A model generated the notes under the pieces. It ran no database searches. It worked only from the letters and a program-made list of their open reading frames with translations, and was not told where the DNA came from. The translations under genes were made by a program, and so were the position numbers. Of a DNA stretch of 17,185 nucleotides, positions 8,302-16,374 are shown one piece after another. The stretch comes from 1162T-S-0a-05 sp050299435 (GTDB lineage: Bacteria > Pseudomonadota > Gammaproteobacteria > Pseudomonadales > Cellvibrionaceae), in contig JBNKVX010000072.1 of NCBI GenBank assembly GCA_050299435.1, positions 1 through 17,185 of the forward strand, written 5' to 3'. Each line of letters starts with the position of its first letter. The stretch's first letter is position 1.

Positions 8302-9885
8302 GTGACAAAGATTCAAAACCCAATATTAAAAGGATTTAATCCTGACCCCTCTATTCTGCGTGTCTGCGATGACTACTATATTGCAACCTCCACCTTTGAG
8401 TGGTTTCCCGGTGTGCAAATATCGCATTCAAAAGACCTGAAGAACTGGCAAGTCATTGCCCGACCCCTGGAAAATTATTCTCAGCTCGACATGCGCGGCT
8501 GTCCCAACTCTGGTGGCGTTTGGGCGCCTTGTTTAAGTTACAAGAATGGGACTTTCTATTTAATCTACACCAACACGCGACATTGGACAGGGGTGTTTAA
8601 AGACACGCCCAATTACCTTGTAACTGCCAAAAATATTGAAGGCCCTTGGTCTGAGCCGATTTACCTGAATTCCTCAGGTTTTGATCCCTCACTGTTTCAC
8701 GACGACGATGGCCGCTCTTGGTTAGTGAATATGTTGTGGGATTACCGCGCAGAAAAACACAGTTTCGCGGGCATAGTTTTGCAAGAATTCAGCGAGCAGG
8801 AACAAAAACTTGTTGGACCAATTAAAAACATTTTTCCGGGCACCGAACTGCAGTTGGTTGAAGGGCCTCATATTTACAAGCGCAATGGCTTTTATTATTT
8901 GTTTGTCGCAGAAGGTGGGACTTTTCTAACACATGCCGAAACTGTTGCGCGTGCAAAATCGCTTGAAGGGCCCTATGAGATTCATCCACAGAATCCCTTG
9001 ATTAGCAGTGCAAAGTATCCGGAGCTCAAATTACAATCCGCAGGTCACGCAAGTCTGGTTGAAAACCAGGACGGTTCCTGGTTGCTGGCCCACCTTTGTC
9101 GCAGGCCTTTGAAAAATGGCCGTTCGATTCTTGGTCGAGAGACTTCTTTGCAGAATATTGTGTGGCAGGATGATTGGCCCTATCTCGCCAGTAAAAACAA
9201 TCTTCCTCAGGAAACTTTCAGTCCGCCCCCTTTAAAGGAACAAACGCCGCTGCAAAAAGCAGAGCGAAAAGTATTTAATCCCGGCAACCTCGATATTGAA
9301 TGGCAAATGCCACGGGTAAAATTCAGTGAAGAATTTGGAAGCTTAAGTGCGCGGCCGGGTTTTCTTCGCCTGTATGGCAGGGAAAGCATTGTGTCTAGAT
9401 TTGAGCAAAGTCTGGTAGCGAGAAGGCAACAAGCTTTTAATATCGAAGTCACTACCTGTTTAGAGTTCGATCCTGAAAATTTTCAACAACTCGCTGGCTT
9501 GGTTGCCTTTTATAATACTGACGCGTTTTACTACCTCTATGTCACTCGCGGGGAACATGCAGATCGTTGTTTAGGTTTAATGTCTTCCGAAAAAGGTCGA
9601 GTTAATTTTCTTATTGAAAAAGAGTACCCCCTGGATAATTTTCAGGCCCTCTATTTAAGAATGAAAATTAATCGGGAACGCATCAGTTTTTATTATTCAG
9701 ATAATGCCAAAGAATGGTATGCCGCTGGCTGGGAACAGGACGCCAGTGTGCTTTCGGATGAATATGCCTTGCCTTGCGGTTTTACGGGTAACTTTGTCGG
9801 TATGGCATGTCAGGATTTGTCTGGCCAACGCAAGCATGCGGATTTTGCGTGGTTTGATTATCGCGAACTTGAGTCATCACCTTGA
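8302..9885 (+). CDS. Glycoside hydrolase family 43, beta-xylosidase-like
   Basis: This is a probable intracellular exo-acting beta-xylosidase (possibly with arabinofuranosidase activity) that would cut imported xylo-oligosaccharides to monomers. The 527 residues lack a signal peptide. The five-bladed propeller (about 1-310) shows the GH43 triad in its usual spacing: general base Asp15 in NPDPS, Asp128 in FDPS, and general acid Glu187 in VEGPH. These correspond, from memory, to D14, D127 and E186 of Selenomonas beta-xylosidase. The C-terminal 200 residues form the beta-sandwich typical of this subfamily. The GTG start at 8302 follows GAGAAAAG; no in-frame ATG lies nearby. No sugar transporter, regulator or other glycosidase is adjacent, so the substrate is inferred from the family only. 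It lies 74 bp after the copper ATPase gene. Confidence 0.9.
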   Translation: MTKIQNPILKGFNPDPSILRVCDDYYIATSTFEWFPGVQISHSKDLKNWQVIARPLENYSQLDMRGCPNSGGVWAPCLSYKNGTFYLIYTNTRHWTGVFKDTPNYLVTAKNIEGPWSEPIYLNSSGFDPSLFHDDDGRSWLVNMLWDYRAEKHSFAGIVLQEFSEQEQKLVGPIKNIFPGTELQLVEGPHIYKRNGFYYLFVAEGGTFLTHAETVARAKSLEGPYEIHPQNPLISSAKYPELKLQSAGHASLVENQDGSWLLAHLCRRPLKNGRSILGRETSLQNIVWQDDWPYLASKNNLPQETFSPPPLKEQTPLQKAERKVFNPGNLDIEWQMPRVKFSEEFGSLSARPGFLRLYGRESIVSRFEQSLVARRQQAFNIEVTTCLEFDPENFQQLAGLVAFYNTDAFYYLYVTRGEHADRCLGLMSSEKGRVNFLIEKEYPLDNFQALYLRMKINRERISFYYSDNAKEWYAAGWEQDASVLSDEYALPCGFTGNFVGMACQDLSGQRKHADFAWFDYRELESSP

Positions 9886-9896
9886 CCTCTCCTGTC

Positions 9897-9913
9897 TTGC
9901 TTACAATAAGCAA
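9897..9913. repeat. Small inverted repeat between GH43 and the methyltransferase-like gene
   Basis: TTGCTTA (9897-9903) and TAAGCAA (9907-9913) are a perfect 7-bp inverted repeat around a CAA loop. It begins 12 bp after the GH43 stop and ends just before the downstream ribosome-binding site. It lacks a following T run, so it is not a standard terminator; an operator, a weak RNA hairpin or chance are all possible. Confidence 0.4.
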
Positions 9914-9932
9914 AACGATAAAGGAGCCAAGC

Positions 9933-10697
9933 ATGAAAACCTTTCAGCAAATTCTCATTTTACTTTTCAGCACGGCGTTTTGTCTGAATGCTGTTGCGGG
10001 TCATCACGAAGATAAGACAGCAGCATCCTTAAAGGCAGCCATGACCGCAGCGGATCGGCCTGAAGGCGACAAGGCCAGAGATGCAAACCGCAAACCTGTA
10101 GAGACGCTGTCTTTTCTGGGATTCAAAAATGATATGACGGTGGTGGAGTTAATTCCAGGCGGTGGTTGGTATACACGGCTGTTAGCGCCCGCACTGGCGA
10201 ACAAAGGGAAACTCTATGTTGCTTATGGCACGGGAAGAATTGAGGAAAATTTACTCACTAATAAAGGATTTGAAAAAGTTAAAGTTCTCGCCAAAGAAGC
10301 CAAACTATACCGACCAGAAGGTGCCAGGAATTATGTCTTGGAAAATGCCGACTTGGGAATAAAAAATGTCGACATGGTGCTGACCTTTCGTAATTACCAT
10401 AACTTTGGTGCGGAAGGACGTAAAGCAATGAATGAGGCGGCGCATAAAGCTTTGAAAAAAGGCGGTATCTATGGGGTTGTTGACCATACACGTCGACATA
10501 TGGAACCGGATTCGGATGAAAATAGACGTCGCATTGATCCTGTGTTGGCAATTAAGGAAATAGAAGCTGCGGGTTTTGAGTTTGTGGATTTCTCGGATTT
10601 ACATTATCGACCAGTAGATAAAACCAACCTGGAAGTCGGTAATCCTGAAGTATCGGGACAAACTGATCGTTGGACATTGAAGTTTATTAAAAAATAG
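9933..10697 (+). CDS. Exported class I methyltransferase-fold protein (COG4798-like), function unknown
   Basis: The ATG at 9933 is preceded by a strong AAGGAG at 9921-9926 and gives 254 residues; the open frame upstream into the end of the GH43 gene is ignored. The N-terminus looks like a cleavable signal peptide: a short polar start, a hydrophobic core at about 7-18, and AVAG at 20-23, followed by HHEDK. The mature part has a SAM-binding-like motif I, VVELIPGGGWYTRLLAP (70-86), then DMVLTFRNYHNF (147-158) and KKGGIYGVVDH (175-185), in the order of a Rossmann methyltransferase. I recall this family as predicted methyltransferases. SAM is not expected in the periplasm, so either the protein binds another ligand or the leader has another role. 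The gene is 47 bp after the GH43 gene and ends at a hairpin shared with the convergent gene. Confidence 0.85.
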   Translation: MKTFQQILILLFSTAFCLNAVAGHHEDKTAASLKAAMTAADRPEGDKARDANRKPVETLSFLGFKNDMTVVELIPGGGWYTRLLAPALANKGKLYVAYGTGRIEENLLTNKGFEKVKVLAKEAKLYRPEGARNYVLENADLGIKNVDMVLTFRNYHNFGAEGRKAMNEAAHKALKKGGIYGVVDHTRRHMEPDSDENRRRIDPVLAIKEIEAAGFEFVDFSDLHYRPVDKTNLEVGNPEVSGQTDRWTLKFIKK

Positions 10698-10704
10698 TTC
10701 AGTT

Positions 10705-10740
10705 AATAGCGTAAAGCTTTTCCAGGTTTTACGCTATTTT
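10705..10740. terminator. Shared terminator hairpin between convergent genes
   Basis: AATAGCGTAAA (10705-10715) pairs perfectly with TTTACGCTATT (10728-10738) across a 12-nt loop, followed by TT on the + strand. It starts 7 bp after the stop of the exported methyltransferase-like gene. Its right arm overlaps the last codons of the leftward TPR lipoprotein gene. It is a good + strand terminator; on the - strand the U run is displaced, so termination there is less certain. Confidence 0.75.
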
Positions 10741-11894
10741 GTGTCTACAAACTTCAATTTAAATTGTTTGTTTTTCATTAGCTGTTCGAGTTTTGCGTTA
10801 TACACACGTTCGTTCAAAGAACTGGTATTACGTTTTTTGGCTTCTTCTAACATTTTGATAGCTCTATCATAATCGCCCTCTGAAAAAGCCACTTTCGCCA
10901 AGCCCAGATAGGCGTACTGCAAATACGGCGCAAGAATTAAAGCCTTTTTGTAGTAGCGCTTTGCACCTCTAAAATCGCGGCGCTCATAAGCATCTTCAGC
11001 CAAATTGATCCAGGGATACGGGCTGGGATCCCGGTGGTCGTCAATTTGTTTTTGTATTTCATAAGTGGGGCGACCTTGCTCTAAAAGCAAATTTTTATAA
11101 TTTTTAAGTAAAACCAAATTGTCCTCAGTCAATGCGATGCCATACAAAAAAAGTTCTTCGGCTTGATCGTTTAAGCCTGCTCTCGTTAAAACAACGGCGA
11201 GGTTACTGATATTCGACGCGTGATAGGGCGCAATTTTTACTGCTTCAATTGCATACCAGTAGGCTTCTTCAACACGATTTTCAGCGAGTAATTCCGCAGC
11301 TATATTTGCGTAATATATTGAAATAAAAGTCTCGTTATCGATGTTTCCAAGAAAGCGATTGTCTTGGCTGGGAAAATAGTCGATTACTATCCCTCGGCTT
11401 CGGTAATCGTCTCGTGCATATGCAGGCAAATAGAGTTTAGAACGTATGTGAACGCCTCGAACTATTGTGCTCCCGCGTTTTTCAAATACCGGGGTAGAAT
11501 CCACCATTTCATAGCGAATGGGCACAGCTACCAAATTTGCCAATGCAGAGGTCACCAAAGCCAGCGACATACAATTCCCCCCCATGCGTTGCAATGAGGT
11601 ACGGACATCGTTGGTTTGTGCCTGGTAATGAAAGTTGTAAGTTGTTCTTTCGATATAATCGTAAATTCGTTGGTGCGGTGCACGATCCTCATTGCGACGG
11701 TCGTTAAAATACGCGAGAAAATCCTGCTTTTGTTCCGGTGTAAGATAAAAGACGGCTTCGCGAGGGGGAATGGCAATGGGGTTCACAAACGTGGAATTGC
11801 GAATCGCCGCATTCAAATTTATTTGGGGAATCACGGTTGGCTGGGAACAAGCACAAAGAAAAAAAAGCACAAAACCCAGTTGTGTCAATTTCAT
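10734..11894 (-). CDS. Transglutaminase-like/TPR lipoprotein, function unknown
   Basis: The 386-residue protein starts with a short lipoprotein signal (hydrophobic 6-13, then L13-C14-A15-C16). Ser at +2 suggests outer-membrane sorting. Residues about 45-185 resemble a transglutaminase/protease-like fold: GGNCMSLA gives Cys108, GVHIRS gives His149, and IVIDYFP gives Asp172 as a plausible triad. Residues about 195-370 are tetratricopeptide-type helical repeats, for example SNLAVVLTRAGLNDQAEELF (230-249) and LGLAKVAFSEGDYDRAIKML (330-349). A role in envelope protein processing or assembly is only a guess. A GGGAG ribosome-binding site precedes the ATG. The gene lies 29 bp after plsC and is probably the last gene of the glyQ operon. 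Confidence 0.85.
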   Translation of the reverse strand: MKLTQLGFVLFFLCACSQPTVIPQINLNAAIRNSTFVNPIAIPPREAVFYLTPEQKQDFLAYFNDRRNEDRAPHQRIYDYIERTTYNFHYQAQTNDVRTSLQRMGGNCMSLALVTSALANLVAVPIRYEMVDSTPVFEKRGSTIVRGVHIRSKLYLPAYARDDYRSRGIVIDYFPSQDNRFLGNIDNETFISIYYANIAAELLAENRVEEAYWYAIEAVKIAPYHASNISNLAVVLTRAGLNDQAEELFLYGIALTEDNLVLLKNYKNLLLEQGRPTYEIQKQIDDHRDPSPYPWINLAEDAYERRDFRGAKRYYKKALILAPYLQYAYLGLAKVAFSEGDYDRAIKMLEEAKKRNTSSLNERVYNAKLEQLMKNKQFKLKFVDTK

Positions 11895-11923
11895 AGTGCG
11901 GTCTCCCTGGTATTGCTGAAAGC

Positions 11924-12631
11924 CTAGATTTCCAACATCTTATTTTCTATCCAGGTTTCGACTTCTTCAATTAACTGTTTGCTGTTTTTGCCCTCAGGAT
12001 AAATGGGCTCACCAATGCATACCTGGATGGTTCCGGGTTGTTTTGCATATTTCCCTTTTTGCCAATATTCGCCCGAGTTTACAGCAACGGGAATAATGGG
12101 CACACCCGATTGCACGGAAATATCGGCTCCGCTGCGGGCATATTTTTGTCTTTGTCCCGGCCGGGAACGTGTGCCTTCCGGAAACAATACAAGATTGTAG
12201 CCTTGTTGTAGACGCTTAATGCCAAGCGCTTTAACCTTTCTCAAGGCTTCTCTCGGATTTTTACGGTCAATTGCAATGGGCAGCAGTGCCCGTAACCCCC
12301 AACCAAAAAAAGGAATACTGAGCAGCTCCTTTTTTAGCACCGTGACAGCAGGAAACAGCAAACCTTGAAGATAAAGTGTTTCCCAAGTGCTTTGATGTTT
12401 GGACATCACAATAATCGGCTTATCGAATCGTTTGAGAATATCCTCACCATGTAATTGATGCTTGATACCGCAGGTTAAACGCAACCAGAAAATACCAAAA
12501 TAAGTCCAGCTAATGATAAAGCGATGTCGCATTAAGGGGGGTAGCAACCAGGACAACAAAGAGACGCTGCCGAAAAAAATTCCGGACAAGAAATACCCGA
12601 TTGAAAAAATCGTTGAACGAACTGCGTTCAA
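11924..12631 (-). CDS. 1-acyl-sn-glycerol-3-phosphate acyltransferase (PlsC family)
   Basis: This is a membrane acyltransferase that converts lysophosphatidic acid to phosphatidic acid in phospholipid synthesis. The 235 residues begin with a hydrophobic segment (about 8-30). The catalytic block is KHQSTWE (78-84), an HX4E rather than the HX4D of E. coli PlsC, followed by AIDRKNPREAL (120-130) and FPEGTRS (150-156). VPIIPVAVNSGEYW is the usual fourth block. Its ATG overlaps the gmhB stop by 4 bp (ATGA), indicating translational coupling. The position matches PA0005 (called lptA) beside gyrB in Pseudomonas aeruginosa, from memory. An acyltransferase acting on another lipid is possible but less likely. 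Confidence 0.92.
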   Translation of the reverse strand: MNAVRSTIFSIGYFLSGIFFGSVSLLSWLLPPLMRHRFIISWTYFGIFWLRLTCGIKHQLHGEDILKRFDKPIIVMSKHQSTWETLYLQGLLFPAVTVLKKELLSIPFFGWGLRALLPIAIDRKNPREALRKVKALGIKRLQQGYNLVLFPEGTRSRPGQRQKYARSGADISVQSGVPIIPVAVNSGEYWQKGKYAKQPGTIQVCIGEPIYPEGKNSKQLIEEVETWIENKMLEI

Positions 12632-13188
12632 ATTTGCTCCTTATCTAAAAGAAAATCAGCAAATTCCCGCAGATCTTTAAATACAGGGGTTTGCTTAAAA
12701 ATTGTATCAGAGGAATGTTTCGGGCGAGTCATTGAACCCTTACCTGTTAATACTAAAGCAGGCAGACATTTTTTTGCGTGCGCCAGTTGTAAATCCTTGT
12801 AATCGTCACCAACAAACCAAGAGCCCTCTACACTGATATCAAACTCAGATTCTAATGCATCTAGTAAACCTGTTGCGGGCTTCCTGCACGCACATTGATC
12901 TTCAGGCAAGTGAGGGCAATAGAATATGGCATCAAGACAGCAACCAGATTCCGCAAGCAAAGATTGCAGCTTTTCATGCATCGCTTCTAGATCGTCAAGG
13001 TCAAACAGCCCACGCCCCAAACCACTTTGATTCGTAATCACCGCGATCTGGTAACCGGCATTTTTTAAATCCGCGATCGCTTCTATACTGCCAGGCAGGG
13101 GAATCCACTCCTCTGCCGATTTGATATAAGAATCAGAATCGAAATTTATAACGCCATCACGATCCAGAAGTACCCAAGATGCAGCCAT
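12628..13188 (-). CDS. gmhB: D-glycero-beta-D-manno-heptose 1,7-bisphosphate 7-phosphatase
   Basis: This HAD-superfamily phosphatase removes the C7 phosphate from heptose 1,7-bisphosphate on the way to ADP-heptose for the LPS inner core. The 186 residues show the nucleophile motif LDRDGVIN (Asp9, Asp11), TNQSGLGRG (52-60) and VGDDYKD (126-132). Zinc ligands are Cys91-X-His93 and Cys99-X-Cys101; this loop is shorter than in E. coli GmhB. The ATG at 13188 is preferred over a TTG one codon earlier. The start lies 3 bp after the glyS stop and the end overlaps plsC by 4 bp. It corresponds in place to PA0006. Confidence 0.92.
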   Translation of the reverse strand: MAASWVLLDRDGVINFDSDSYIKSAEEWIPLPGSIEAIADLKNAGYQIAVITNQSGLGRGLFDLDDLEAMHEKLQSLLAESGCCLDAIFYCPHLPEDQCACRKPATGLLDALESEFDISVEGSWFVGDDYKDLQLAHAKKCLPALVLTGKGSMTRPKHSSDTIFKQTPVFKDLREFADFLLDKEQI

Positions 13189-13191
13189 CAA

Positions 13192-15258
13192 CTAAGCTTT
13201 AACTGCCAGTAAAGAAATGTCGGCCACTTCCAAAAACAATGATCGTAACTGCTGCAACAAAGCCAGGCGGTTGTTGCGTAAGTTCTCATCTTCGGTCATT
13301 ACCATGACGTCATCAAAAAAAGTATCCACACTTTGTCTCAAGGCCGCCAGCGTTTGTAGAGCTTCGGCATATTGATTAGATGCAAATAAGGGAGCCACTT
13401 TCGTTTTCATATCTGCTAGTTGGTCAGCCAGCTTTTTCTCTGCCTTTTCAACCAACAATTCTCTTTTTAATTCAAGTGAAAGTTGCGACTTCTGTTTTGC
13501 CAAAATATTAGAGACCCGTTTGTTGGCACTGGCGAGTGCAGCGGCTTCTGGTAAATTCGCGAATTCCGCAACGGCGTAAATTCGTTTATTGATATCCAGA
13601 GGGCAAGTGAGCTGTTTTGCGCTGACAGCTTGGTAAATCTCACTTGCGATGCCTTCATCTTCATACCAGGCGCGAAAGCGTTCTAGCATGTAAGTCAGCA
13701 CATCAGAGACCACCGAAGATTTTTTCGGTAACTCGCCGTGAAGCTCACTGGCTTTTTGTACGATCTCTTGCAAGTCTATGTCATAAGCTTTTTCGACAAG
13801 AATGCGTAAAGCACCCAAGGAAGCACGCCGCAATGCAAAGGGATCCTTAGAGCCAGTAGGAATTTGACCAATACCGAAAATTCCGACGATGGTATCCAGA
13901 CGATCAGCTAAAGCAATGATAGCGCCGACATTGGATTCAGCTAATTCGTCTCCTGCAAATCGTGGTTTGTAGTGAGAATTTAAAGCCTCAGCAACATTTT
14001 CATTTTCGCCATCATTCAAAGCGTAATGGTAACCTGCAATACCCTGTAAGTCAGGGAATTCGTAAACCATTGAGCTTACCAAGTCTGATTTACACAATTG
14101 CGCGGCACGAGTGATATCCTCATTGGCAAGCGAAAGCTTTTGCGCAATAAAATTCGCCAGTCCTTTGATGCGCTCGGTTTTATCGAAAAGCGTGCCCAAT
14201 TTCGCTTGGAATACTACAGTCTTTAGCTTTTCTCTTCTCGCTTCCAGGCTGACTTGTTTATCTTGCTCAAAGAAAAACGCCGCATCGGCAAGGCGTGGAC
14301 GAATGACTTTTTCATTTCCAGCGATAACCTGAGCAGGATCGAGGCTTTTCAAATTGGAGAGCGTAATAAATTGAGGAAGTAGTTCACCCTTGTCGTTGAC
14401 AACATGAAAGTATTTTTGATGCTCTTTCATTGAAGAAATTAGCGCTTCTTGAGGCACATTTAAAAATGATGCTTCAAATTTTCCAGCTAAAGCATTGGGC
14501 AACTCAACCAGCCCAGTCACTTCATCAAGTAAATCGCTGTCAATAACGGCTCGACCTTTCAATGCTTCCGCGGTTTTTTTAACCTGCTTGCGAATTTCTT
14601 CACGGCGTTTTTCAAAACTTGCGATGACGAAGGCATCTGCCAAGGCTTTTTCGTAATCTGAAGGTGCTTTAATTTCAATTTCACCATCGGAATGAAAACG
14701 ATGTCCGCGAGTTTTATTGCTGGACTGCACGCCGTATATTGTTGTTTCTAAAACGGTGTTTCCAAACAACATTACGAGCCATTTAACAGGGCGTACAAAC
14801 TCAGCGCGAGACGCACCCCAGCGCATTCGCTTTGCGATAGGTAAGGCATCAAGTGCTTGCTGAATAAAACCCGGTAAGACCTTCTCTGCTTGTGCACCCT
14901 GAACAACTGAACGAAATAGCAATTTTCCGCTGACTTCATCTTTTTCGAGTTTATCAAGCGATGTGTGATTTTTACTCGCAAAAGCTTCCGCGGCTTTGCT
15001 GGGCTTTCCTTCAGCGTCAAATGCAATTTTTAGGGGTGGACCTAAAATTTCCAATTTTTCTTCTGAGGCTTGTTCTTCCAAGCCCTCAATCAATAAAGCA
15101 AGTCGTCTCGGCGTGGCAAAGGGCGTGATTGATTTAAAATCCAAATTTGACGCGCGCAAGGCGTTTTCGACTTGATTCAGAAATTCATTTGATAAATTTA
15201 ACAAGGAGGTCGGCGGTAATTCTTCTGTGCCAAGCTCAACTAAGAAATCCTGAGCCAT
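13192..15258 (-). CDS. glyS: Glycine--tRNA ligase beta subunit
   Basis: This is the beta subunit of the heterotetrameric bacterial glycyl-tRNA synthetase, needed for tRNA recognition. At 688 residues it is almost the length of E. coli GlyS (689). Clear family blocks include FLVELGTEELPP near the N-terminus, PFATPRRLALL, MRWGASRAEFVRPVKWLVML, GNEKVIRPRLADAAFFFEQD, and the DPFALRRASLGALRILVE block. The C-terminal part (about 560-688) is the DALR-type anticodon-binding region, with AANKRVSNILAK. The ATG overlaps the glyQ stop by 1 bp and follows GGGAGG, so the two subunits are translationally coupled. Confidence 0.97.
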   Translation of the reverse strand: MAQDFLVELGTEELPPTSLLNLSNEFLNQVENALRASNLDFKSITPFATPRRLALLIEGLEEQASEEKLEILGPPLKIAFDAEGKPSKAAEAFASKNHTSLDKLEKDEVSGKLLFRSVVQGAQAEKVLPGFIQQALDALPIAKRMRWGASRAEFVRPVKWLVMLFGNTVLETTIYGVQSSNKTRGHRFHSDGEIEIKAPSDYEKALADAFVIASFEKRREEIRKQVKKTAEALKGRAVIDSDLLDEVTGLVELPNALAGKFEASFLNVPQEALISSMKEHQKYFHVVNDKGELLPQFITLSNLKSLDPAQVIAGNEKVIRPRLADAAFFFEQDKQVSLEARREKLKTVVFQAKLGTLFDKTERIKGLANFIAQKLSLANEDITRAAQLCKSDLVSSMVYEFPDLQGIAGYHYALNDGENENVAEALNSHYKPRFAGDELAESNVGAIIALADRLDTIVGIFGIGQIPTGSKDPFALRRASLGALRILVEKAYDIDLQEIVQKASELHGELPKKSSVVSDVLTYMLERFRAWYEDEGIASEIYQAVSAKQLTCPLDINKRIYAVAEFANLPEAAALASANKRVSNILAKQKSQLSLELKRELLVEKAEKKLADQLADMKTKVAPLFASNQYAEALQTLAALRQSVDTFFDDVMVMTEDENLRNNRLALLQQLRSLFLEVADISLLAVKA

Positions 15259-16232
15259 TACTTGCCCTCCCTGGTATTTTTTTCCTTAGCTTTTTCTTCG
15301 TCTGCCCCAGCCATAACTTCTTTTCGTAAAGTTTCATTTGCCAGCGGAAAACCCAGTTTTAGACGGGCATCGAAATAAGCTTGAGCAACATTTTTGGCGA
15401 GGGTACGTACGCGCAAAATAAAACGTTGTCTTTCAGTAACCGAAATTGCCTGACGTGCATCGAGCAAGTTAAACGCATGAGAGGCTTTCATTACCATTTC
15501 GTATGCAGGCAGAGGCAAGCCTTTTTCGATCAGCTTGTTGGACTCCCCCTCACAAACGTCAAAGGTGTGAAATAAAAATTCCACATTGGCTTCGTTAAAA
15601 TTGAAGTGAGACATTTCCACTTCATTTTGGTGAAACACATCGCCATAGGTGACAAGTTCGCCACTGGGATAGCTTGTCCAAACCAGATCATAAATGCTTT
15701 CTTTATTCTGCAAGTACATGGCGATCCTTTCCAAGCCATAAGTAATTTCGCCTGTCACCGGGTAGCACTCCAAGCCACCGACTTGCTGAAAATAGGTAAA
15801 TTGTGTGACTTCCATACCGTTCAACCACACTTCCCAGCCCAGCCCCCAAGCCCCTAGTGTCGGAGATTCCCAGTTGTCTTCCACAAAACGAATATCGTGA
15901 ATTTTAGTGTCGATACCAAGGTGTTCAAGAGAGCCGAGATACAAGTCCTGAATATTGTCTGGCGAGGGTTTCAATACCACCTGATACTGATAGTAATGTT
16001 GCAAGCGATTGGGGTTTTCCCCATAGCGGCCATCGGTAGGTCTGCGGCAAGGCTGCACATAGGCGCTGTTCCAGGTTTCGGGCCCGATGGCGCGCAAAAA
16101 GGTGGCGGGATGAAATGTCCCTGCCCCGACTTCCATATCCAGAGGCTGAAGAACCACACAACCGTGGTCTGCCCAGTATTGTTGCAGCGCCAAAATTAGG
16201 CCTTGAAAGGTGGAAACATCAGTATTTGCCAC
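15258..16232 (-). CDS. glyQ: Glycine--tRNA ligase alpha subunit
   Basis: This is the catalytic alpha subunit of glycyl-tRNA synthetase, a class II enzyme that makes glycyl-adenylate. Strong blocks are TFQGLILALQQYWADHGC, PLDMEVGAGTFHPATFLRA, YVQPCRRPTDGRYGENPNRL, IHDIRFVEDNWESPTLGAWG and ECYPVTGEITYGLERIA. At 324 residues it is about 20 longer than E. coli GlyQ (303); the excess is a charged, lysine/glutamate-rich tail. The start is GTG at 16232, preceded by GAGAG. It is the first gene of the leftward operon glyQ-glyS-gmhB-plsC-TPR lipoprotein. A TATAAT-like -10 lies about 36 bp upstream. Confidence 0.97.
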   Translation of the reverse strand: MANTDVSTFQGLILALQQYWADHGCVVLQPLDMEVGAGTFHPATFLRAIGPETWNSAYVQPCRRPTDGRYGENPNRLQHYYQYQVVLKPSPDNIQDLYLGSLEHLGIDTKIHDIRFVEDNWESPTLGAWGLGWEVWLNGMEVTQFTYFQQVGGLECYPVTGEITYGLERIAMYLQNKESIYDLVWTSYPSGELVTYGDVFHQNEVEMSHFNFNEANVEFLFHTFDVCEGESNKLIEKGLPLPAYEMVMKASHAFNLLDARQAISVTERQRFILRVRTLAKNVAQAYFDARLKLGFPLANETLRKEVMAGADEEKAKEKNTREGK

Positions 16233-16247
16233 AGGTTACTCTCTTTA

Positions 16248-16275
16248 TTGAGTCGCAAAGGGCCGCAATTATAAC
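16248..16275 (+). promoter_or_regulatory. Putative promoter of the Rid/acyltransferase pair
   Basis: TTGAGT (16248-16253) and TATAAC (16270-16275) are separated by 16 bp, a reasonable sigma-70 promoter. Its -10 overlaps the - strand TATAAT of glyQ, so the two divergent promoters would share the same few base pairs. The leader to the Rid-family ATG would be about 90 nt. Confidence 0.5.
16268..16273 (-). promoter_or_regulatory. Putative -10 element of the glyQ operon
   Basis: Read on the - strand this is a perfect TATAAT, giving a transcript start near 16261 and a leader of about 30 nt before the glyQ GTG. I see no good -35 at 16-19 bp upstream (the best is GGTACA at 19 bp) and no full extended -10, so the call rests on the -10 and its position. 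Confidence 0.45.
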
Positions 16276-16374
16276 GGCTGCACTGCACTTGCTGTACCTT
16301 TGGCTTGCATAAAAGCGCGCTTTTGTCAGAATGCCGCCTCTAATTGGTGTAGGTCTTTGAGGACATATGTAGCG

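Noticed and set aside
9882..9932. Upstream extension of the exported methyltransferase-like gene to an ATG at 9882
   Set aside because: The strong AAGGAG at 9921-9926 and the signal peptide starting at 9933 fix the start; the extension overlaps the GH43 stop and would bury the leader.
10798..10806. DnaA-box-like TTATACACA
   Set aside because: A single match inside the TPR lipoprotein gene, far from dnaA and without further boxes or an AT-rich unwinding region; consistent with chance.
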